Shown: positions 9,168 to 21,790 of the stretch, in pieces
Position numbering within the stretch: position 1 is the stretch's first letter
Layout of the letters: each line of letters begins with the position of its first letter
DNA from: Sediminibacterium sp.
GTDB taxonomy: Bacteria; Bacteroidota; Bacteroidia; Chitinophagales; Chitinophagaceae
DNA length: 64,000 bases
Direction: 5' to 3'
Assembly: GCF_019264485.1 (NCBI RefSeq)
Contig: NZ_JAHVAA010000004.1
Coordinates: 62,001 to 126,000, forward strand
Made by a program: the position numbers and the translations under genes
The notes under the pieces: model-generated
What the model was told of the DNA's origin: nothing
Databases searched by the model: none
Seen by the model: the letters and a program-made list of their open reading frames with translations, nothing else

Positions 9168-9623
9168 TTAACGCGCCATCTCAAAAACATATGCCCTGAT
9201 ACGCAATAGTATAGCATGTATTTTTTTTACCATCTCCTCCCCTGTTGCTGTAAACTTAATAAGAGCAATGCGGTCATCCTCTGGAGTATTAAAAAAAATA
9301 TACTTATTGGTGGTTATACTGCCCACTGCTTCCGGAACAAATTCAACCCCTGCATCATTATCTCTTATTCTTCCTCTTTTCAACTTAAAAAGATTAAACC
9401 TGAAACCCGATTGATCTCTATCCAGCAGTGCTGTATTACCATTCAGCGAAACCGATAGCTTGTATTGAATACGACCATCCGGACTTGTTTTTAGCAAATG
9501 GTTTACGCTATCTACCATTTGCTGTAAATATTTATCCGGCTGTTCCTGCGCATTTGCAGAATGGGTTGTTGTTATAAAAAACAACATGAACAGAAAACTG
9601 ATAAGGGCTCCTGTGAATTTCAT
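9168..9623 (-). CDS. Secreted protein of unknown function
   Basis: About 151 residues. The start at MKFTGALISFLFMLFF gives a clean signal peptide ending at SANAQ; a longer frame start at 9680 would place 19 non-signal residues in front. The mature part mixes alpha and beta (YLQQMVDSVNHLLKTS, NLFKLKRGRIRDND, DRIALIKFTATGEEMVKKI). I do not recognise the family. It lies between the PfkB gene and the end of the polysaccharide locus, with more than 70 bp on each side, so it is probably a single-gene unit. Confidence 0.6.
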   Translation of the reverse strand: MKFTGALISFLFMLFFITTTHSANAQEQPDKYLQQMVDSVNHLLKTSPDGRIQYKLSVSLNGNTALLDRDQSGFRFNLFKLKRGRIRDNDAGVEFVPEAVGSITTNKYIFFNTPEDDRIALIKFTATGEEMVKKIHAILLRIRAYVFEMAR

Positions 9624-9714
9624 ACATGTATACTTCTTGTACTGAATGTACGCATAATATATTATTTGCGGACCCCGCATTCCTTAACGGATAGTAAAAA
9701 CAAAACTGCTTTAA

Positions 9715-9736
9715 CAATTTTCGTAACAGAAAATTG
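9715..9736 (-). terminator. Possible terminator after the polysaccharide locus
   Basis: Perfect 8-bp A/T-rich stem CAATTTTC/GAAAATTG with a six-base loop, 50 bp downstream of the last GH43 gene. The T-run on the minus strand is poor (TTAAAG follows), so this is a weak call. On the plus strand a run of A follows. Confidence 0.35.
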
Positions 9737-9787
9737 AAAAAATAGTTAGTGTCTTATTATTTCACCTATTACCTGATCGTATTGTAG

Positions 9788-10900
9788 TTAGTATTTTATT
9801 ATTTGCTCAGTCCATGTTGGTCCCTTTATATAAAATCTTCCATCTTTATAATACACCGGTTCAAAACCCATTTGCGGTGTTTTCTCCCAGGGTAAAAATG
9901 TCTGGCTGTATGGGTATGGCCTTTTTTCATACATAAAATAGTGACAGGAGCTCCAGAGTTGTCCATCCGGACCAATAAATAATGCATTATGACCTGTTTC
10001 CTGATAGGGATCTTCGGTATCCTGAAATTGAAGATGTGCATAGCCTCCACCTTTTGCCAGTTCGGGGCGATATCCCTTTTTGCGTGTGCCGAATATGGGT
10101 TCTCGTGATACAAGTTCCCAGGGTCCCAATGGCGATTTAGATTTTAGTAATCCTACTTCATAGCCTCTTGTCCAGGTTGAGAAGAACATAAAATAAGTGC
10201 CCTCTTTTTTAATCACAAAAGGTCCTTCTATTCCTCCGACCATCCATTCAGGATAGCCGGGTTGTTTTTTATCCAGAAATTTTTCAATCGGGGTTGTCAG
10301 CTTGCCTGATTTCAAATCAATCTTTGCCTGAAATAATCCATTGCCGCTGCAATAGAGATAGGTTTGTCCGTCTTCATCCTCAAACAAAGTGGCATCGTTA
10401 TTATACTGCGGAGTAAGCGGTCCATTCACCAGTTTATATGGACCTGTTACCTGATCAGATGAAAATAACCAAACACTATGTGTCTTCATTCCTTTAGGAT
10501 CTTCTGCTGTTACTTTCCCACTGTTAACAATGAGCCAGTATTTATTTTGAATGAAATGTATTTCAGGTGCCCAGAACCGTCCGTTATAAGGGCAGTCTGG
10601 CGGTAATGTAGCAGCATCGATCAGAAAGGAATGTTGTTTCCAGTTAATGAGATCTTCAGAGACCAATAAGCGGACACCGGGATTTGGCCCCGTCCATACA
10701 GGTTCCGATGTTCCTACACAGTACCATTTATTGTTTGCCTTGATAATAAAATGATCGCGCATTGAAATAGCTGAGTCGCGCGTAATGGGGTTGGTGTACC
10801 TGAATTCACGCCCGGGTACTGCTGCTGTCTGTGCAAATGCTTCAATATTCAACAGCATTATTGTTACCAAAACAAACTGCAACATGGTTTTCTTTTTCAT
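9788..10900 (-). CDS. Secreted glycoside hydrolase family 43 protein
   Basis: Probable alpha-L-arabinofuranosidase or beta-xylosidase of the five-bladed propeller GH43 fold, 370 residues. The start at MKKKTMLQFVLV gives a signal peptide ending at EAFAQ; an ATG six bases upstream (10906) is equally possible. Candidate catalytic positions are the Asp in SMRDHFIIK, the Asp in NNDATLFEDEDGQTYLY and the Glu in GGIEGPFVIKKEGTYFMF. It is the last gene of the polysaccharide operon, 13-19 bp after the previous GH43. The N-terminal TNPITRDSAIS is less canonical than in its neighbours, so the subfamily is unclear. Confidence 0.85.
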   Translation of the reverse strand: MKKKTMLQFVLVTIMLLNIEAFAQTAAVPGREFRYTNPITRDSAISMRDHFIIKANNKWYCVGTSEPVWTGPNPGVRLLVSEDLINWKQHSFLIDAATLPPDCPYNGRFWAPEIHFIQNKYWLIVNSGKVTAEDPKGMKTHSVWLFSSDQVTGPYKLVNGPLTPQYNNDATLFEDEDGQTYLYCSGNGLFQAKIDLKSGKLTTPIEKFLDKKQPGYPEWMVGGIEGPFVIKKEGTYFMFFSTWTRGYEVGLLKSKSPLGPWELVSREPIFGTRKKGYRPELAKGGGYAHLQFQDTEDPYQETGHNALFIGPDGQLWSSCHYFMYEKRPYPYSQTFLPWEKTPQMGFEPVYYKDGRFYIKGPTWTEQIIKY

Positions 10901-10919
10901 AAACATTACTGATTTTATT

Positions 10920-12299
10920 TTATTCAAACCGAATCCAGTCAATTTCAAGTGCCTTACCTTCTTTGAGTACCATGAAAAGGTTTTGAACACCACTTGTTTT
11001 TTTAATATCGTCTGACCCGACAATCATCCACTGGTTTGTTTTGCGGATGATTACTGTGCTGAGTAAAGGCCCTGTTGTGCTACCCGTTCTTATTTCAATG
11101 GTACCATCCTGTTCTGCCAGCATTTTGAATATCACTTTTTTAATGGGTTGGCTACCAAAATCAACGGTATTGTACTGCACCCATGCACCCGGTTCTCTGA
11201 ATTGGGTCTTCCATCCTTTAAATGTATCTGCAGTATCCAGAAATGCTATTGAAGCCCGCTCGTCAATTTTACTATACCTGTCAATCTGAATTTCAGTTCT
11301 TGCATTTGTTACACCTGCTCCTCTTAAAGTAGGTATTACTTTCTGAATAGTACCATCAGCATTAAAAGATAAACTATCTAACCTTACTGATCTGGCTTTA
11401 TCAAATTTGGGTGAGTAATCGTTGTGGTGATAAAAAAGGTACCACTGTTTTTTATACTGAATAATCGAATGATGATTGGTCCAGCAGCCTGTGGGTGATT
11501 CATCCATGATAACACCTGTAACTTTAAAAGGTCCCATCGGGTTATCGCCAATCGCATATTCCAGCCGCTCTGTTTTATTTTCTACATGTGGATAGGTTAA
11601 ATAGTAAATACCATTTCTTTCAAATACAAAGGGCCCTTCTTTCAATCCTTTTGTTGGCAAATTGGGAATGGTTACTACTTCTGATGCCAGCTCTTTCATA
11701 TTGTCTTTCAGTTTTGCCACATAAATATTTCCCTGCGACCAGTAGAGGTATGCCTGTCCATCTTTGTCAATAAATATATTCGGATCTATTCCCTTTACCC
11801 CTTTTATGGGTTCAGGCTCCGGAATAAATGGCCCTGCAGGATTGTCCGATACCGCCACACCAATACCAAAACTTCTGCCATACAGCGTTGTATCTTTAGG
11901 GAGTGTGGGGAAATAGAAATAATATTTTCCATTACGTTCAATACAATCGGGTGCCCACATACTATAACCTGTTGGATTGGCCCATGGTACTTTAGTCTGG
12001 CTCACAATCATTCCATGATCGGTCCAGTCAGTAAGATTGGCTGAAGAAAAAACATGATAATCTTCCATGCAAAACCAGCCAACCCTTCCTTTACCGGGTT
12101 GTGCAAGAATATCATGTGAGGGATATACATATACCCGGTCGCCAAAAACCCTTGCAGTAGGATCGGCTGTAAACTGATTACGTATAAAAGGATTTTGTGA
12201 AAAAGCATGTTTAGACAAAACTGTAACCAAAAAAATCAACAGCAATACACCTGGGTGTTTCACAGCTATTATTTTATGTAAATTTTTCATTTCGGTCAT
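10920..12299 (-). CDS. GH43 glycoside hydrolase with C-terminal CBM6-like domain
   Basis: Secreted GH43 enzyme of 459 residues. A hydrophobic signal (LLLIFLVTVLSKHAFSQ) follows a basic start. Catalytic candidates are Asp in NQFTADPTARVF, Asp in KGIDPNIFIDKDGQAYLYW and Glu in LKEGPFVFERNGIYYLTYP. After about residue 325 a beta-sandwich with GAWVQYNTVDFG, KVIFKMLAEQDGTIEIR and ALEIDWIRFE matches the CBM6 family that binds xylan or arabinan ends. The start overlaps the previous gene's stop by four bases (ATGA), implying translational coupling; an in-frame ATG at 12290 is an alternative. Likely an arabinofuranosidase or xylosidase. Confidence 0.9.
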   Translation of the reverse strand: MTEMKNLHKIIAVKHPGVLLLIFLVTVLSKHAFSQNPFIRNQFTADPTARVFGDRVYVYPSHDILAQPGKGRVGWFCMEDYHVFSSANLTDWTDHGMIVSQTKVPWANPTGYSMWAPDCIERNGKYYFYFPTLPKDTTLYGRSFGIGVAVSDNPAGPFIPEPEPIKGVKGIDPNIFIDKDGQAYLYWSQGNIYVAKLKDNMKELASEVVTIPNLPTKGLKEGPFVFERNGIYYLTYPHVENKTERLEYAIGDNPMGPFKVTGVIMDESPTGCWTNHHSIIQYKKQWYLFYHHNDYSPKFDKARSVRLDSLSFNADGTIQKVIPTLRGAGVTNARTEIQIDRYSKIDERASIAFLDTADTFKGWKTQFREPGAWVQYNTVDFGSQPIKKVIFKMLAEQDGTIEIRTGSTTGPLLSTVIIRKTNQWMIVGSDDIKKTSGVQNLFMVLKEGKALEIDWIRFE

Positions 12300-13897
12300 T
12301 TGTTTATTGATGAAATAGTATCGGTAATATGAAAGAAATCGAAATCAGCAGTACCACCTGTAATTTTTGTGGCATAGTTGAACAGAGCAAAACGATACCC
12401 TATAAACTGTGGAATGGTATAAGCCATTTTAAGTTGTGTTCCGATAGCCGTCCATGTTTTACCATCCAGACTATAGAAGAAATGGGCAATGTCTTTTTTG
12501 TTAGTGAAATTGCACTCCGCTTTCAGATATACTGTTGACTGCGTTAATGGTATTCTTACTTCTTCTACCGGTTTACCTGAACTGCCATTGATCATTACAA
12601 GTTCTTTCCGGTTGCCGTTTACCTGTACACCCAATTGTCCGAAGTTTTTTTGTAACAAACCAAGTCCTGCAAAATCACCCTCTTTCATATTACTTATGTC
12701 AAGCGATGTTGCACCTGTACAAACCGGACCAATGGTTCTTTGAGTAAGTGAATTACGGGCGAGTAAAAAGCTCGTATCTATTCTCCCTGTTTTCAAACGC
12801 AGATAACCCTTTCTTTCTGTTACAGACCATAAATTATTATCGGGATTATGATTCCACTGCCATGCTAATGGCAAAGCTGGTTCTCCTTTTTTTTGTGTAA
12901 ACTCATCTGATGCCACTATACCCGGTATCAGTCCCTTACCTGCAGGCAGATCGAGCGTTGCCGGCACTTTACCTTCTACTCCTAACACCGGCCATCCGTC
13001 TTTCCATTCAACGGGTACGAGGTATGGAATACGTCCTACAGCACCATAATCGCGAAAAAGATATGAATACCATCTTCCATCAGGCATATCAATTAAACCT
13101 CCCTGTGCCACACCCAAATCCTGTAATGCCAGCTTGCCTTCCCATGGTCCGGTTAATTTATCTGCTCTATGTATTACCACTGTTCGCATTCCACCACGTG
13201 GCCAGGTGATATTAAACAGATAATATTTACCCTTTACTTTGAACAGTTGCGAGCCTTCACCCAAACCGCTGTTACCAACTGACTGACTTGGTGCTGTTAC
13301 ATCTTCAATAACTACCTGGTTAATCCCTCCCTCTTTTATGCCAGTAAGATCATCTTTTAATTCAACCAATATGAGTTTACGGTTGCTATAAAGCATATAC
13401 ACTTTCCCATCATCATCAAAAAACAATGAATGATCGTGCAGACTGGGTTTGAATGACCATGATTTCCATGGACCTTTTTCAATATTTTTTGTGGAATAGA
13501 TATGAGTTCTACCGGTTGTTTGTGCAAATGTGGTTACATAAAATATTCCTTTATGGTAGCGGATACTACTTGCCCATGAACCTCTTCCATAAGTGCTTTT
13601 ACCATTGGTAAGATTCAACTCATCTATACTGGCCAGCGTATCATAGGCATAACCAATCATTTTCCAGTTTACAAGGTCTGTTGATTTCATGATGGGTACC
13701 CCCGGACTCATGTGCATGGTGGTACTACTCATGTAGTATGCATTCCCAACTCTGATCATAGAAGCATCAGGAACATCGGCAAATATGATTGGGTTTATTG
13801 CTTTGTCAGACTGTGCTGATAGTTGATTACTACAATTCAACACGATCAGTAACTGTATAAACAAAACTTTAGGTATTATCGTATATTTTACCGGCAT
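12296..13897 (-). CDS. GH43 beta-xylosidase-like protein with C-terminal lectin-like domain
   Basis: Protein of about 533 residues. The start at MPVKYTIIPKVLFIQ precedes a signal peptide ending at NQLSAQ; a longer frame beginning at 13972 overlaps the upstream gene and was not used. Catalytic candidates are Asp in IIFADVPDASMIRVG, Asp in LHDHSLFFDDDGKVY and Glu in GLGEGSQLFKVKGKYYLF. The C-terminal 200 residues (LPLAWQWNHNPDNNLWSV onward) form the beta-sandwich found after the propeller in GH43 beta-xylosidase/arabinofuranosidase enzymes such as the subfamily 12 group. Tightly packed between two other GH43 genes. Confidence 0.9.
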   Translation of the reverse strand: MPVKYTIIPKVLFIQLLIVLNCSNQLSAQSDKAINPIIFADVPDASMIRVGNAYYMSSTTMHMSPGVPIMKSTDLVNWKMIGYAYDTLASIDELNLTNGKSTYGRGSWASSIRYHKGIFYVTTFAQTTGRTHIYSTKNIEKGPWKSWSFKPSLHDHSLFFDDDGKVYMLYSNRKLILVELKDDLTGIKEGGINQVVIEDVTAPSQSVGNSGLGEGSQLFKVKGKYYLFNITWPRGGMRTVVIHRADKLTGPWEGKLALQDLGVAQGGLIDMPDGRWYSYLFRDYGAVGRIPYLVPVEWKDGWPVLGVEGKVPATLDLPAGKGLIPGIVASDEFTQKKGEPALPLAWQWNHNPDNNLWSVTERKGYLRLKTGRIDTSFLLARNSLTQRTIGPVCTGATSLDISNMKEGDFAGLGLLQKNFGQLGVQVNGNRKELVMINGSSGKPVEEVRIPLTQSTVYLKAECNFTNKKDIAHFFYSLDGKTWTAIGTQLKMAYTIPQFIGYRFALFNYATKITGGTADFDFFHITDTISSINK

Positions 13898-13907
13898 GAT
13901 CTGTTGT

Positions 13908-14864
13908 TTATTTTGATACAGGTTTAACACCTTCTTTTGTTTGAATAATTTTTTGAATCGTACCATCTTCATTATAGTACATATAATCTACGCAAACAGA
14001 ACGCCTGTAACTGCCGCCAGTAGGTAGTGTGCCATTATGGTAAAAGAAATAAGATTTCCCTTTGTAATCTATGATACCCGGATGTGTGGTAAAACTGTTA
14101 GGAACGTTCTCCTGAATAATGCCCTGATAATTCCACGGACCTGTTGGACTGTTTGCAGTAGCATATTCAATCATTTCGGGTTTGGTTCCTCTGCCTGCAT
14201 ATACCAGGTAATACAATCCTTTACGTTTATATAACCATGGTCCTTCAATAAAATTTTTTACATCCACTACGGTAATCAGTCCTTCGGTTTCAATCATGTT
14301 TTCTTTTAGTTTCACCCATTTACAACTACCGTTACCCCAATACAGGTATGCCTGTTTATCGTCATCAATAAATACAGTTGGGTCTATATCATCCCAGGCA
14401 TGTGGTTTGTCTTTGGTCATTTCATTCGTAATTAATGCTTTACCAATAGCGTCTTTGAACGGACCTGTAGGACGATCGGAAACCGCTACACCGATAGCAG
14501 CTCCACCATTGCTATTACTGTCTTTTTTATGAAATGTAGAAACAAACCAATAGAACTTACCATTTCGTTCGATGCATTGTGCCGCATAGGCATCACCCGT
14601 TGCCCATGAAAATGTATGCGGAGAAAGCAAGCTGCCATGATCCTTCCAGTTCACCATATCTGTGGTTGAAAATAAACGCCAGTCGGGCATTTTATAGTTG
14701 GTGGCTGTTACAGATGCAGTATCCTGACCCGTGTACAGAAACAATGTGTCTCTGTAAACAATAGGTGAAGGATCGGCGGTAAATATGTGTTTAATGATTG
14801 GGTTTTGCGCGAAAGACACAAAACCAATCACTACTGAAATACTGGTGAGAATAATCTTTTTCAT
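13908..14864 (-). CDS. GH43 glycoside hydrolase, single domain
   Basis: Compact secreted GH43 propeller of 318 residues with signal peptide MKKIILTSISVVIGFVSFAQ. All three catalytic candidates are clear: Asp in HIFTADPSPIVYRD, Asp in DDIDPTVFIDDDKQAYLYWG and Glu in FIEGPWLYKRKGLYYLVYAG. NSPTGPWNYQG is a typical propeller-blade signature. Closest in feel to exo-acting arabinofuranosidase/xylosidase members. It is separated from GH95 upstream by 51 bp and from the next GH43 by 10 bp. Confidence 0.92.
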   Translation of the reverse strand: MKKIILTSISVVIGFVSFAQNPIIKHIFTADPSPIVYRDTLFLYTGQDTASVTATNYKMPDWRLFSTTDMVNWKDHGSLLSPHTFSWATGDAYAAQCIERNGKFYWFVSTFHKKDSNSNGGAAIGVAVSDRPTGPFKDAIGKALITNEMTKDKPHAWDDIDPTVFIDDDKQAYLYWGNGSCKWVKLKENMIETEGLITVVDVKNFIEGPWLYKRKGLYYLVYAGRGTKPEMIEYATANSPTGPWNYQGIIQENVPNSFTTHPGIIDYKGKSYFFYHNGTLPTGGSYRRSVCVDYMYYNEDGTIQKIIQTKEGVKPVSK

Positions 14865-14915
14865 TGTTTTAAATTCAGGATGAATAAAGGGCGATATGTT
14901 TTAGTGTTAAATAGT

Positions 14916-17372
14916 TTATTCCTTGGTAATTAACTTATACAATTCACCTTTTCTTGTATTAATATCATATAACCATGTTTGCTTCAGATCTGGTTTAGTA
15001 ATAATTGCTTCAGGAGAAATAAGTGGATTAGTTATGATGTTCGTTTCGAAAAATGGATTGCTGTTTTCTCCTTTTGCTTTTTTCAATTCAATTCCACTTT
15101 CCGTTTTCATTTCATTCGGAGTTCTCAAACGAAGATTGCCACCCAGTTTTGATCTGATGATCAGGCTAACCAGTTTTCCCGCTTTCCATTCCATGTTTAC
15201 AATCTCAAAACCACCTATGGCTCTGAGTCCGCTGATGCTTCCCTCTTCTTTCCAAACATCCGGAAGGGCTGGCAAAATATGAACCGCACCATCTGCACTT
15301 TGCATCAGCATTTCGGTGATGCCTGATGTACATCCGAAATTGCCGTCTATCTGAAAAGGAGGATGTGCATCAAAAAGATTATTATAAGTTCCTCCTTCAC
15401 CTGTACCAACAGGTGTAAGCTGGTTTTGTATCAGTTTATACGCATGGTTACCATCAAGCATTCTTGCCCACCAGTTTACTTTCCATCCCATACTCCATCC
15501 GGTAGATATATCGCCCCGTTGTACTAATGTTGTTTTTGCCGCACTGTATAATTCAGGATTCCGGTAAGGAGAAATCTGGTTGGATGGAAACAATCCGTAT
15601 AAATGAGAAATGTGTCTATGTTTGTCTTTCGGATCATCCAGATCATCCAGCCATTCCTGCAACTGACCATGCCGGCCAATTTGCATGGGTGGCAATCGTT
15701 TACGCAAAGCGGTAAGTGTATCTGCAAATGCTTTATCTGTCTGTAGTATGCCCGCAGCGCTGATAGTAGCACTGAAAATATCAAACACAATCTGGTTGGT
15801 CATTGTTGTTCCGGCATCAATCGATGCACCCTGATGACCCGCAGGAGAATTTTCCGGCGACATATCGGGATTGATGACCAGCCAGTTCTTTTTTGGATGT
15901 GCCACTAAAAAGTCGACATAAAAAATTGCTGCTGCTTTTAATACCGGATACGCTGATGCAAGAAATTTTTTATCACCGCTGTAGAGATAATGCTCCCATA
16001 AATGCTGGCTCATCCATCCTCCTGCGGCATTCCATACGCCCCACAATGCCCCATCAACCGCACCATTCGTTCGCCATATATCTGTATTATGATGTGCTAC
16101 CCAACCTCTTGCTCCATACATTTCTCTGGCCGTTTGTTTGCCTGTTTCAGACAACTCTCTTACCATTTTCAAGAAAGGTTCATGCAGTTCAGCCAAATTG
16201 GTTTTTTCTGCAGGCCAGTAATTCATTTCTGCGTTGATGTTGATGGTGTACTTACTGTCCCAGGGTGGTCTTATTTTATTGTTCCAGATGCCTTGCAGAT
16301 TAGCAGGTTGTCCGCCGGGTTGCGATGAACAGATGAGCAGGTAACGTCCGTATTGGTAATATAGTGTTACCAGTTGCGGATCATTTACCTGATTGAAATT
16401 TTTTAACCGCTCGTCTGTAGGAAGCTTTGCTGCATCAGTATTTCCAAGGTTCAGTTTTACCCTGTTAAAGTATTGCTGATAAAATTTTATATGCGATGCT
16501 GCCATCGTATTATATGGCTTCACGTATGCTTTTGTCATATCGTCTGCCGCCCGCTTATTTTCATCCCCACTTATATCCTGATAATTATTAAAACCGGTAG
16601 CGATAGAAATATAAATGGTAGCTGCATCTGCATTGGTAATAGTTAAAGAAGTATCATTTCTTTGAATCGATCCACCTTCTGTTTTAATCCGAACTATTCC
16701 CTTATACTTCAGTAATCCTTTCACAGTTTCATGATCCATTGTGGTGCCTGCAATGGTGAGTTCCTGGTTACTGGTGGTAGTAGTAAGTGCTTTGGGTTGC
16801 TGTGTTTTAAAAAAAGTGGTAAATGATATGCTTGCTTTTTTGTCTGCACTCAAACGAACAACAATTACCCGATCGGTAAACGAAGCCATTGCTTCTCTCC
16901 GATAATTAATTCCATTTACAGTGTAGGTTGTTCTTGCCAATGCTTTTTCAATATCCAGTTCGCGGTAATAGTCGGTGTATTGTTCATGCCCCTCGAAAAC
17001 AAGCTGCAGATCGCCAAGTGGCTGAAACATCTGTCCATGCGATTTTTTGGTAATGATTACTTTGTTGGCCAGGCTTTCGGCTTCTTTATACTTGCCATCG
17101 AAAATAAGCTGTCTCAACACCCCCAGGGAATCAAGTGCCATCTGGTTATCATTTCTGTTGGGGCTGCCACTCCACAATGTGTGTTCATTTAGCTGGATGG
17201 TTTCTCTACTCACGTTACCATATACCATAGCACCAAGCCTGCCGTTACCAATGGGTAATGCATTCTCCCAGATTGCACCTGCGGGTTGCCGGTACCATAG
17301 CTTCAGGTTTTGTTGCTGCGCTAACCCATGCACAACCAGTACAGAAAAAAATATGGTCCACCATTTTTTCAT
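14916..17372 (-). CDS. Glycoside hydrolase family 95 (alpha-L-fucosidase/alpha-L-galactosidase type)
   Basis: Secreted enzyme of 818 residues with a signal peptide ending near HGLAQQ. The N-terminal beta-sandwich begins [31 protein letters not shown], matching GH95 openings, and the (alpha/alpha)6 barrel carries [29 protein letters not shown], where the conserved Asn residues activate water. Later signatures include [28 protein letters not shown] and [20 protein letters not shown], which holds the catalytic Asp region. GH95 members cleave alpha-1,2-L-fucose or alpha-L-galactose, the latter found on complex arabinoxylans. Specificity cannot be read by eye. Confidence 0.93.
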   Translation of the reverse strand: MKKWWTIFFSVLVVHGLAQQQNLKLWYRQPAGAIWENALPIGNGRLGAMVYGNVSRETIQLNEHTLWSGSPNRNDNQMALDSLGVLRQLIFDGKYKEAESLANKVIITKKSHGQMFQPLGDLQLVFEGHEQYTDYYRELDIEKALARTTYTVNGINYRREAMASFTDRVIVVRLSADKKASISFTTFFKTQQPKALTTTTSNQELTIAGTTMDHETVKGLLKYKGIVRIKTEGGSIQRNDTSLTITNADAATIYISIATGFNNYQDISGDENKRAADDMTKAYVKPYNTMAASHIKFYQQYFNRVKLNLGNTDAAKLPTDERLKNFNQVNDPQLVTLYYQYGRYLLICSSQPGGQPANLQGIWNNKIRPPWDSKYTININAEMNYWPAEKTNLAELHEPFLKMVRELSETGKQTAREMYGARGWVAHHNTDIWRTNGAVDGALWGVWNAAGGWMSQHLWEHYLYSGDKKFLASAYPVLKAAAIFYVDFLVAHPKKNWLVINPDMSPENSPAGHQGASIDAGTTMTNQIVFDIFSATISAAGILQTDKAFADTLTALRKRLPPMQIGRHGQLQEWLDDLDDPKDKHRHISHLYGLFPSNQISPYRNPELYSAAKTTLVQRGDISTGWSMGWKVNWWARMLDGNHAYKLIQNQLTPVGTGEGGTYNNLFDAHPPFQIDGNFGCTSGITEMLMQSADGAVHILPALPDVWKEEGSISGLRAIGGFEIVNMEWKAGKLVSLIIRSKLGGNLRLRTPNEMKTESGIELKKAKGENSNPFFETNIITNPLISPEAIITKPDLKQTWLYDINTRKGELYKLITKE

Positions 17373-17382
17373 ACTTAGTTTA

Positions 17383-19797
17383 TTATTGTCTCACCAGCCG
17401 AATCTGATAAAATGCCCCCGCAGTATTACCCGGCAGTGGTTGAAACCGGATGCTGATCTGTTTTTTATTATTGAGCAGGCTATCCGGAATTGCGTATTCT
17501 GTTTCTTTAAAAGTTTGCTCATTCCACTTATCAGTCAGGTCTTCTGTTATTAGTTTCTGATCGTCAATGTAGATATCAAATTTTCTGCTCCCGCGTTCTG
17601 CGCCCCAGTAACGAATCCTGAGTGATAATGCTGTTTCATGATTGGTGGTTAAGAGATAACTGAGCGATCCTCCATTTCTTACTTCGCGCCAGAATTCATC
17701 CAGGCGGTTTCCTGTTCCTGTGTTTCTTTGTTGTATTAAATGATCTGCTTCGGGTTGCTGTTCTCCGGCTATAATTACATCCACTGTTCTTTTTTGTAAT
17801 GCCAGTCTCACTGTTTCCTGTTTCTTGAGAGAATCTACATAAGAATTGTATTCACCATCAGTAAGCATCATCCAGTACAACATATACCTCGCATCGTGTA
17901 GCTGATAAAAAGGCTCTAATTCAAGACTCACTGCATTTCCCATTTTCAGACCGGAAAAAGTATAATGCAATGGTTTGTTTTTTACAGGTGTTAAACTGTT
18001 GAGTATAGCTGACTTATTTTTTGCTATCAGTACCGGCGCCTCATTAACAGGCAAACGCTTCCCACTGGCTATATGTCCCCAGCGACTATCATCTGCTACC
18101 ATTCCTTTCATTTCTTCCGTTCCCGTTTTTGCTGCCAGAACAATCGGGCCATGCAACAGTGCAACATAATTGGAAACATTCGGCATTTGCTCGATGCTGT
18201 TCTGCATGGGTAATTGTATCTCTACCTTATCTCCTTTCTTCCATATCCGATTAATAGCTATATATGAGGAAGGACCGGCATTGTGGGCAACTGTTTTACC
18301 ATTTACTTTTATCTTCAACGCTTTTGGTGCTACCCATGAAGGGTATCGGATCATCATCGTGAATTTGCTGTTTCCCTCTTTGATCACCAAACCTGTTTGT
18401 TCTTCTTCAGGAAAACGGGTTTGCTGTTCTATTTCAATTTTTTTTGCTTTCCATTGCAGCGATGATGAAATAAACAGGTTTACATACAATGAATCGTTCT
18501 GGTGTGTATATATCAGTTCATTGTATTTGCCATGATTCTCCATACCACTTCCCACACAACACCACATGCCTTTATTGGGAGCTGAATAAACGCGGTAATG
18601 ACGTGGTCTTACAGGTGTGAAATACACATATCCGCCATGTTCAGGATGTTGTGTAGAAAGAATATGATTATAGATTGTGCGCTCATAATAATCCATATAC
18701 CGTGCATCATTACTAACCCTAAACAAGCCTGCTGAAAGTCTTAACATGTTGTAGGAATTGCAGGATTCCGGCCCTTCTACTTCTGTAATAAAATCTGTAC
18801 TGGCAGTTATACTCGGAAAGAATTCTCGTCTGCTGTTTCCGCCAAATGCCAGGGTTCTGTTTTGCGTTACAGTTTCCCAGAAAAACTGTCCGGCTGTAAC
18901 ATACTGTTCCTCTTTTGTTAGTTCAGCAATACGTTGAAAACCGATGGCTTTCGGAACCTGTGTATTCGCATGTTTGTTGTCGAGATTATCTTTTCGCTGC
19001 CCCATTGCGTTCAGTAACATGCGATGCGAAAATCTTTTGGCTGCTCGCAAATATTTTTCTTCCCCTGTTATCTGATAAGCATCTGCAAATATTTCATTCA
19101 TACCTCCATACTCAATATCAAGCATAGACTCCATCTGTTCATCAGTAAGTGTATTTGTGACATTTATTCCCCAGGCACAAAAATTTAGGAACATTGTTTT
19201 TGCAGACTCATTTCCGGTGTATAGCCAGGCATCACGAAGACCGGCATACATTTTATGTACATTGTACCATGGCACCCATGCGTTGCGCAGGGCTGTGAGA
19301 TCTCCCTTTTTCAATGTACTCCAAATTTTCTGACTGCCGGGTACGGCACCAAGATAACCGTTTCCCCAGTCTGCATGATTGGTTGTGTGCGCATCCTGAC
19401 AGGCTTTTAATTCTGCCAGCATATACAACATGCGGTCACGGCAAGCAGTATTACCTGTTGCAGCATAATTCATAGCAAGTGCAGAGAGATAGTGCCCGCC
19501 AACATGCCCATCGAGTCCGTCCCAGTTTGTATAGATAACTGCCTTGGCTGGCAAGCCTGCTTCTTTTCTATAGCCTGCCAATAATCGATCGGTATCGTAT
19601 TGTAACAGTGTTTGAATGTTAAGATTTCTTGCATGACTAAACCTTGTATCTGATACTTGTACATCTGCCAAGGGAAAGCTATTCGCATACAGACTCTGTT
19701 GTGCCGATACGGCACCTACCGTCGTTAAACCGGCCGTTAACAGGATAAGCGTATTGCGGAACATTACAGATATTATACTCTTTGGTATCATACACAA
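17383..19797 (-). CDS. Beta-L-arabinofuranosidase-like protein, GH127/GH146 type (DUF1680) with DUF4986-like tail
   Basis: Secreted (alpha/alpha)6-barrel protein of 804 residues with a signal ending VGAVSAQ. Family features include [23 protein letters not shown] near residue 95 and [21 protein letters not shown]. The zinc/catalytic cysteine set is complete: the Glu and Cys in [14 protein letters not shown] and the paired Cys in [13 protein letters not shown]. The segment [32 protein letters not shown] matches DUF4986, often found in GH146 proteins. It would remove beta-linked L-arabinofuranose. The first ATG or the ATG at residue 12 could be the true start. Confidence 0.9.
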   Translation of the reverse strand: MCMIPKSIISVMFRNTLILLTAGLTTVGAVSAQQSLYANSFPLADVQVSDTRFSHARNLNIQTLLQYDTDRLLAGYRKEAGLPAKAVIYTNWDGLDGHVGGHYLSALAMNYAATGNTACRDRMLYMLAELKACQDAHTTNHADWGNGYLGAVPGSQKIWSTLKKGDLTALRNAWVPWYNVHKMYAGLRDAWLYTGNESAKTMFLNFCAWGINVTNTLTDEQMESMLDIEYGGMNEIFADAYQITGEEKYLRAAKRFSHRMLLNAMGQRKDNLDNKHANTQVPKAIGFQRIAELTKEEQYVTAGQFFWETVTQNRTLAFGGNSRREFFPSITASTDFITEVEGPESCNSYNMLRLSAGLFRVSNDARYMDYYERTIYNHILSTQHPEHGGYVYFTPVRPRHYRVYSAPNKGMWCCVGSGMENHGKYNELIYTHQNDSLYVNLFISSSLQWKAKKIEIEQQTRFPEEEQTGLVIKEGNSKFTMMIRYPSWVAPKALKIKVNGKTVAHNAGPSSYIAINRIWKKGDKVEIQLPMQNSIEQMPNVSNYVALLHGPIVLAAKTGTEEMKGMVADDSRWGHIASGKRLPVNEAPVLIAKNKSAILNSLTPVKNKPLHYTFSGLKMGNAVSLELEPFYQLHDARYMLYWMMLTDGEYNSYVDSLKKQETVRLALQKRTVDVIIAGEQQPEADHLIQQRNTGTGNRLDEFWREVRNGGSLSYLLTTNHETALSLRIRYWGAERGSRKFDIYIDDQKLITEDLTDKWNEQTFKETEYAIPDSLLNNKKQISIRFQPLPGNTAGAFYQIRLVRQ

Positions 19798-19811
19798 ATT
19801 TTTAATCGTGC

Positions 19812-21785
<1,974 letters not shown>

Positions 21786-21790
21786 TCAAT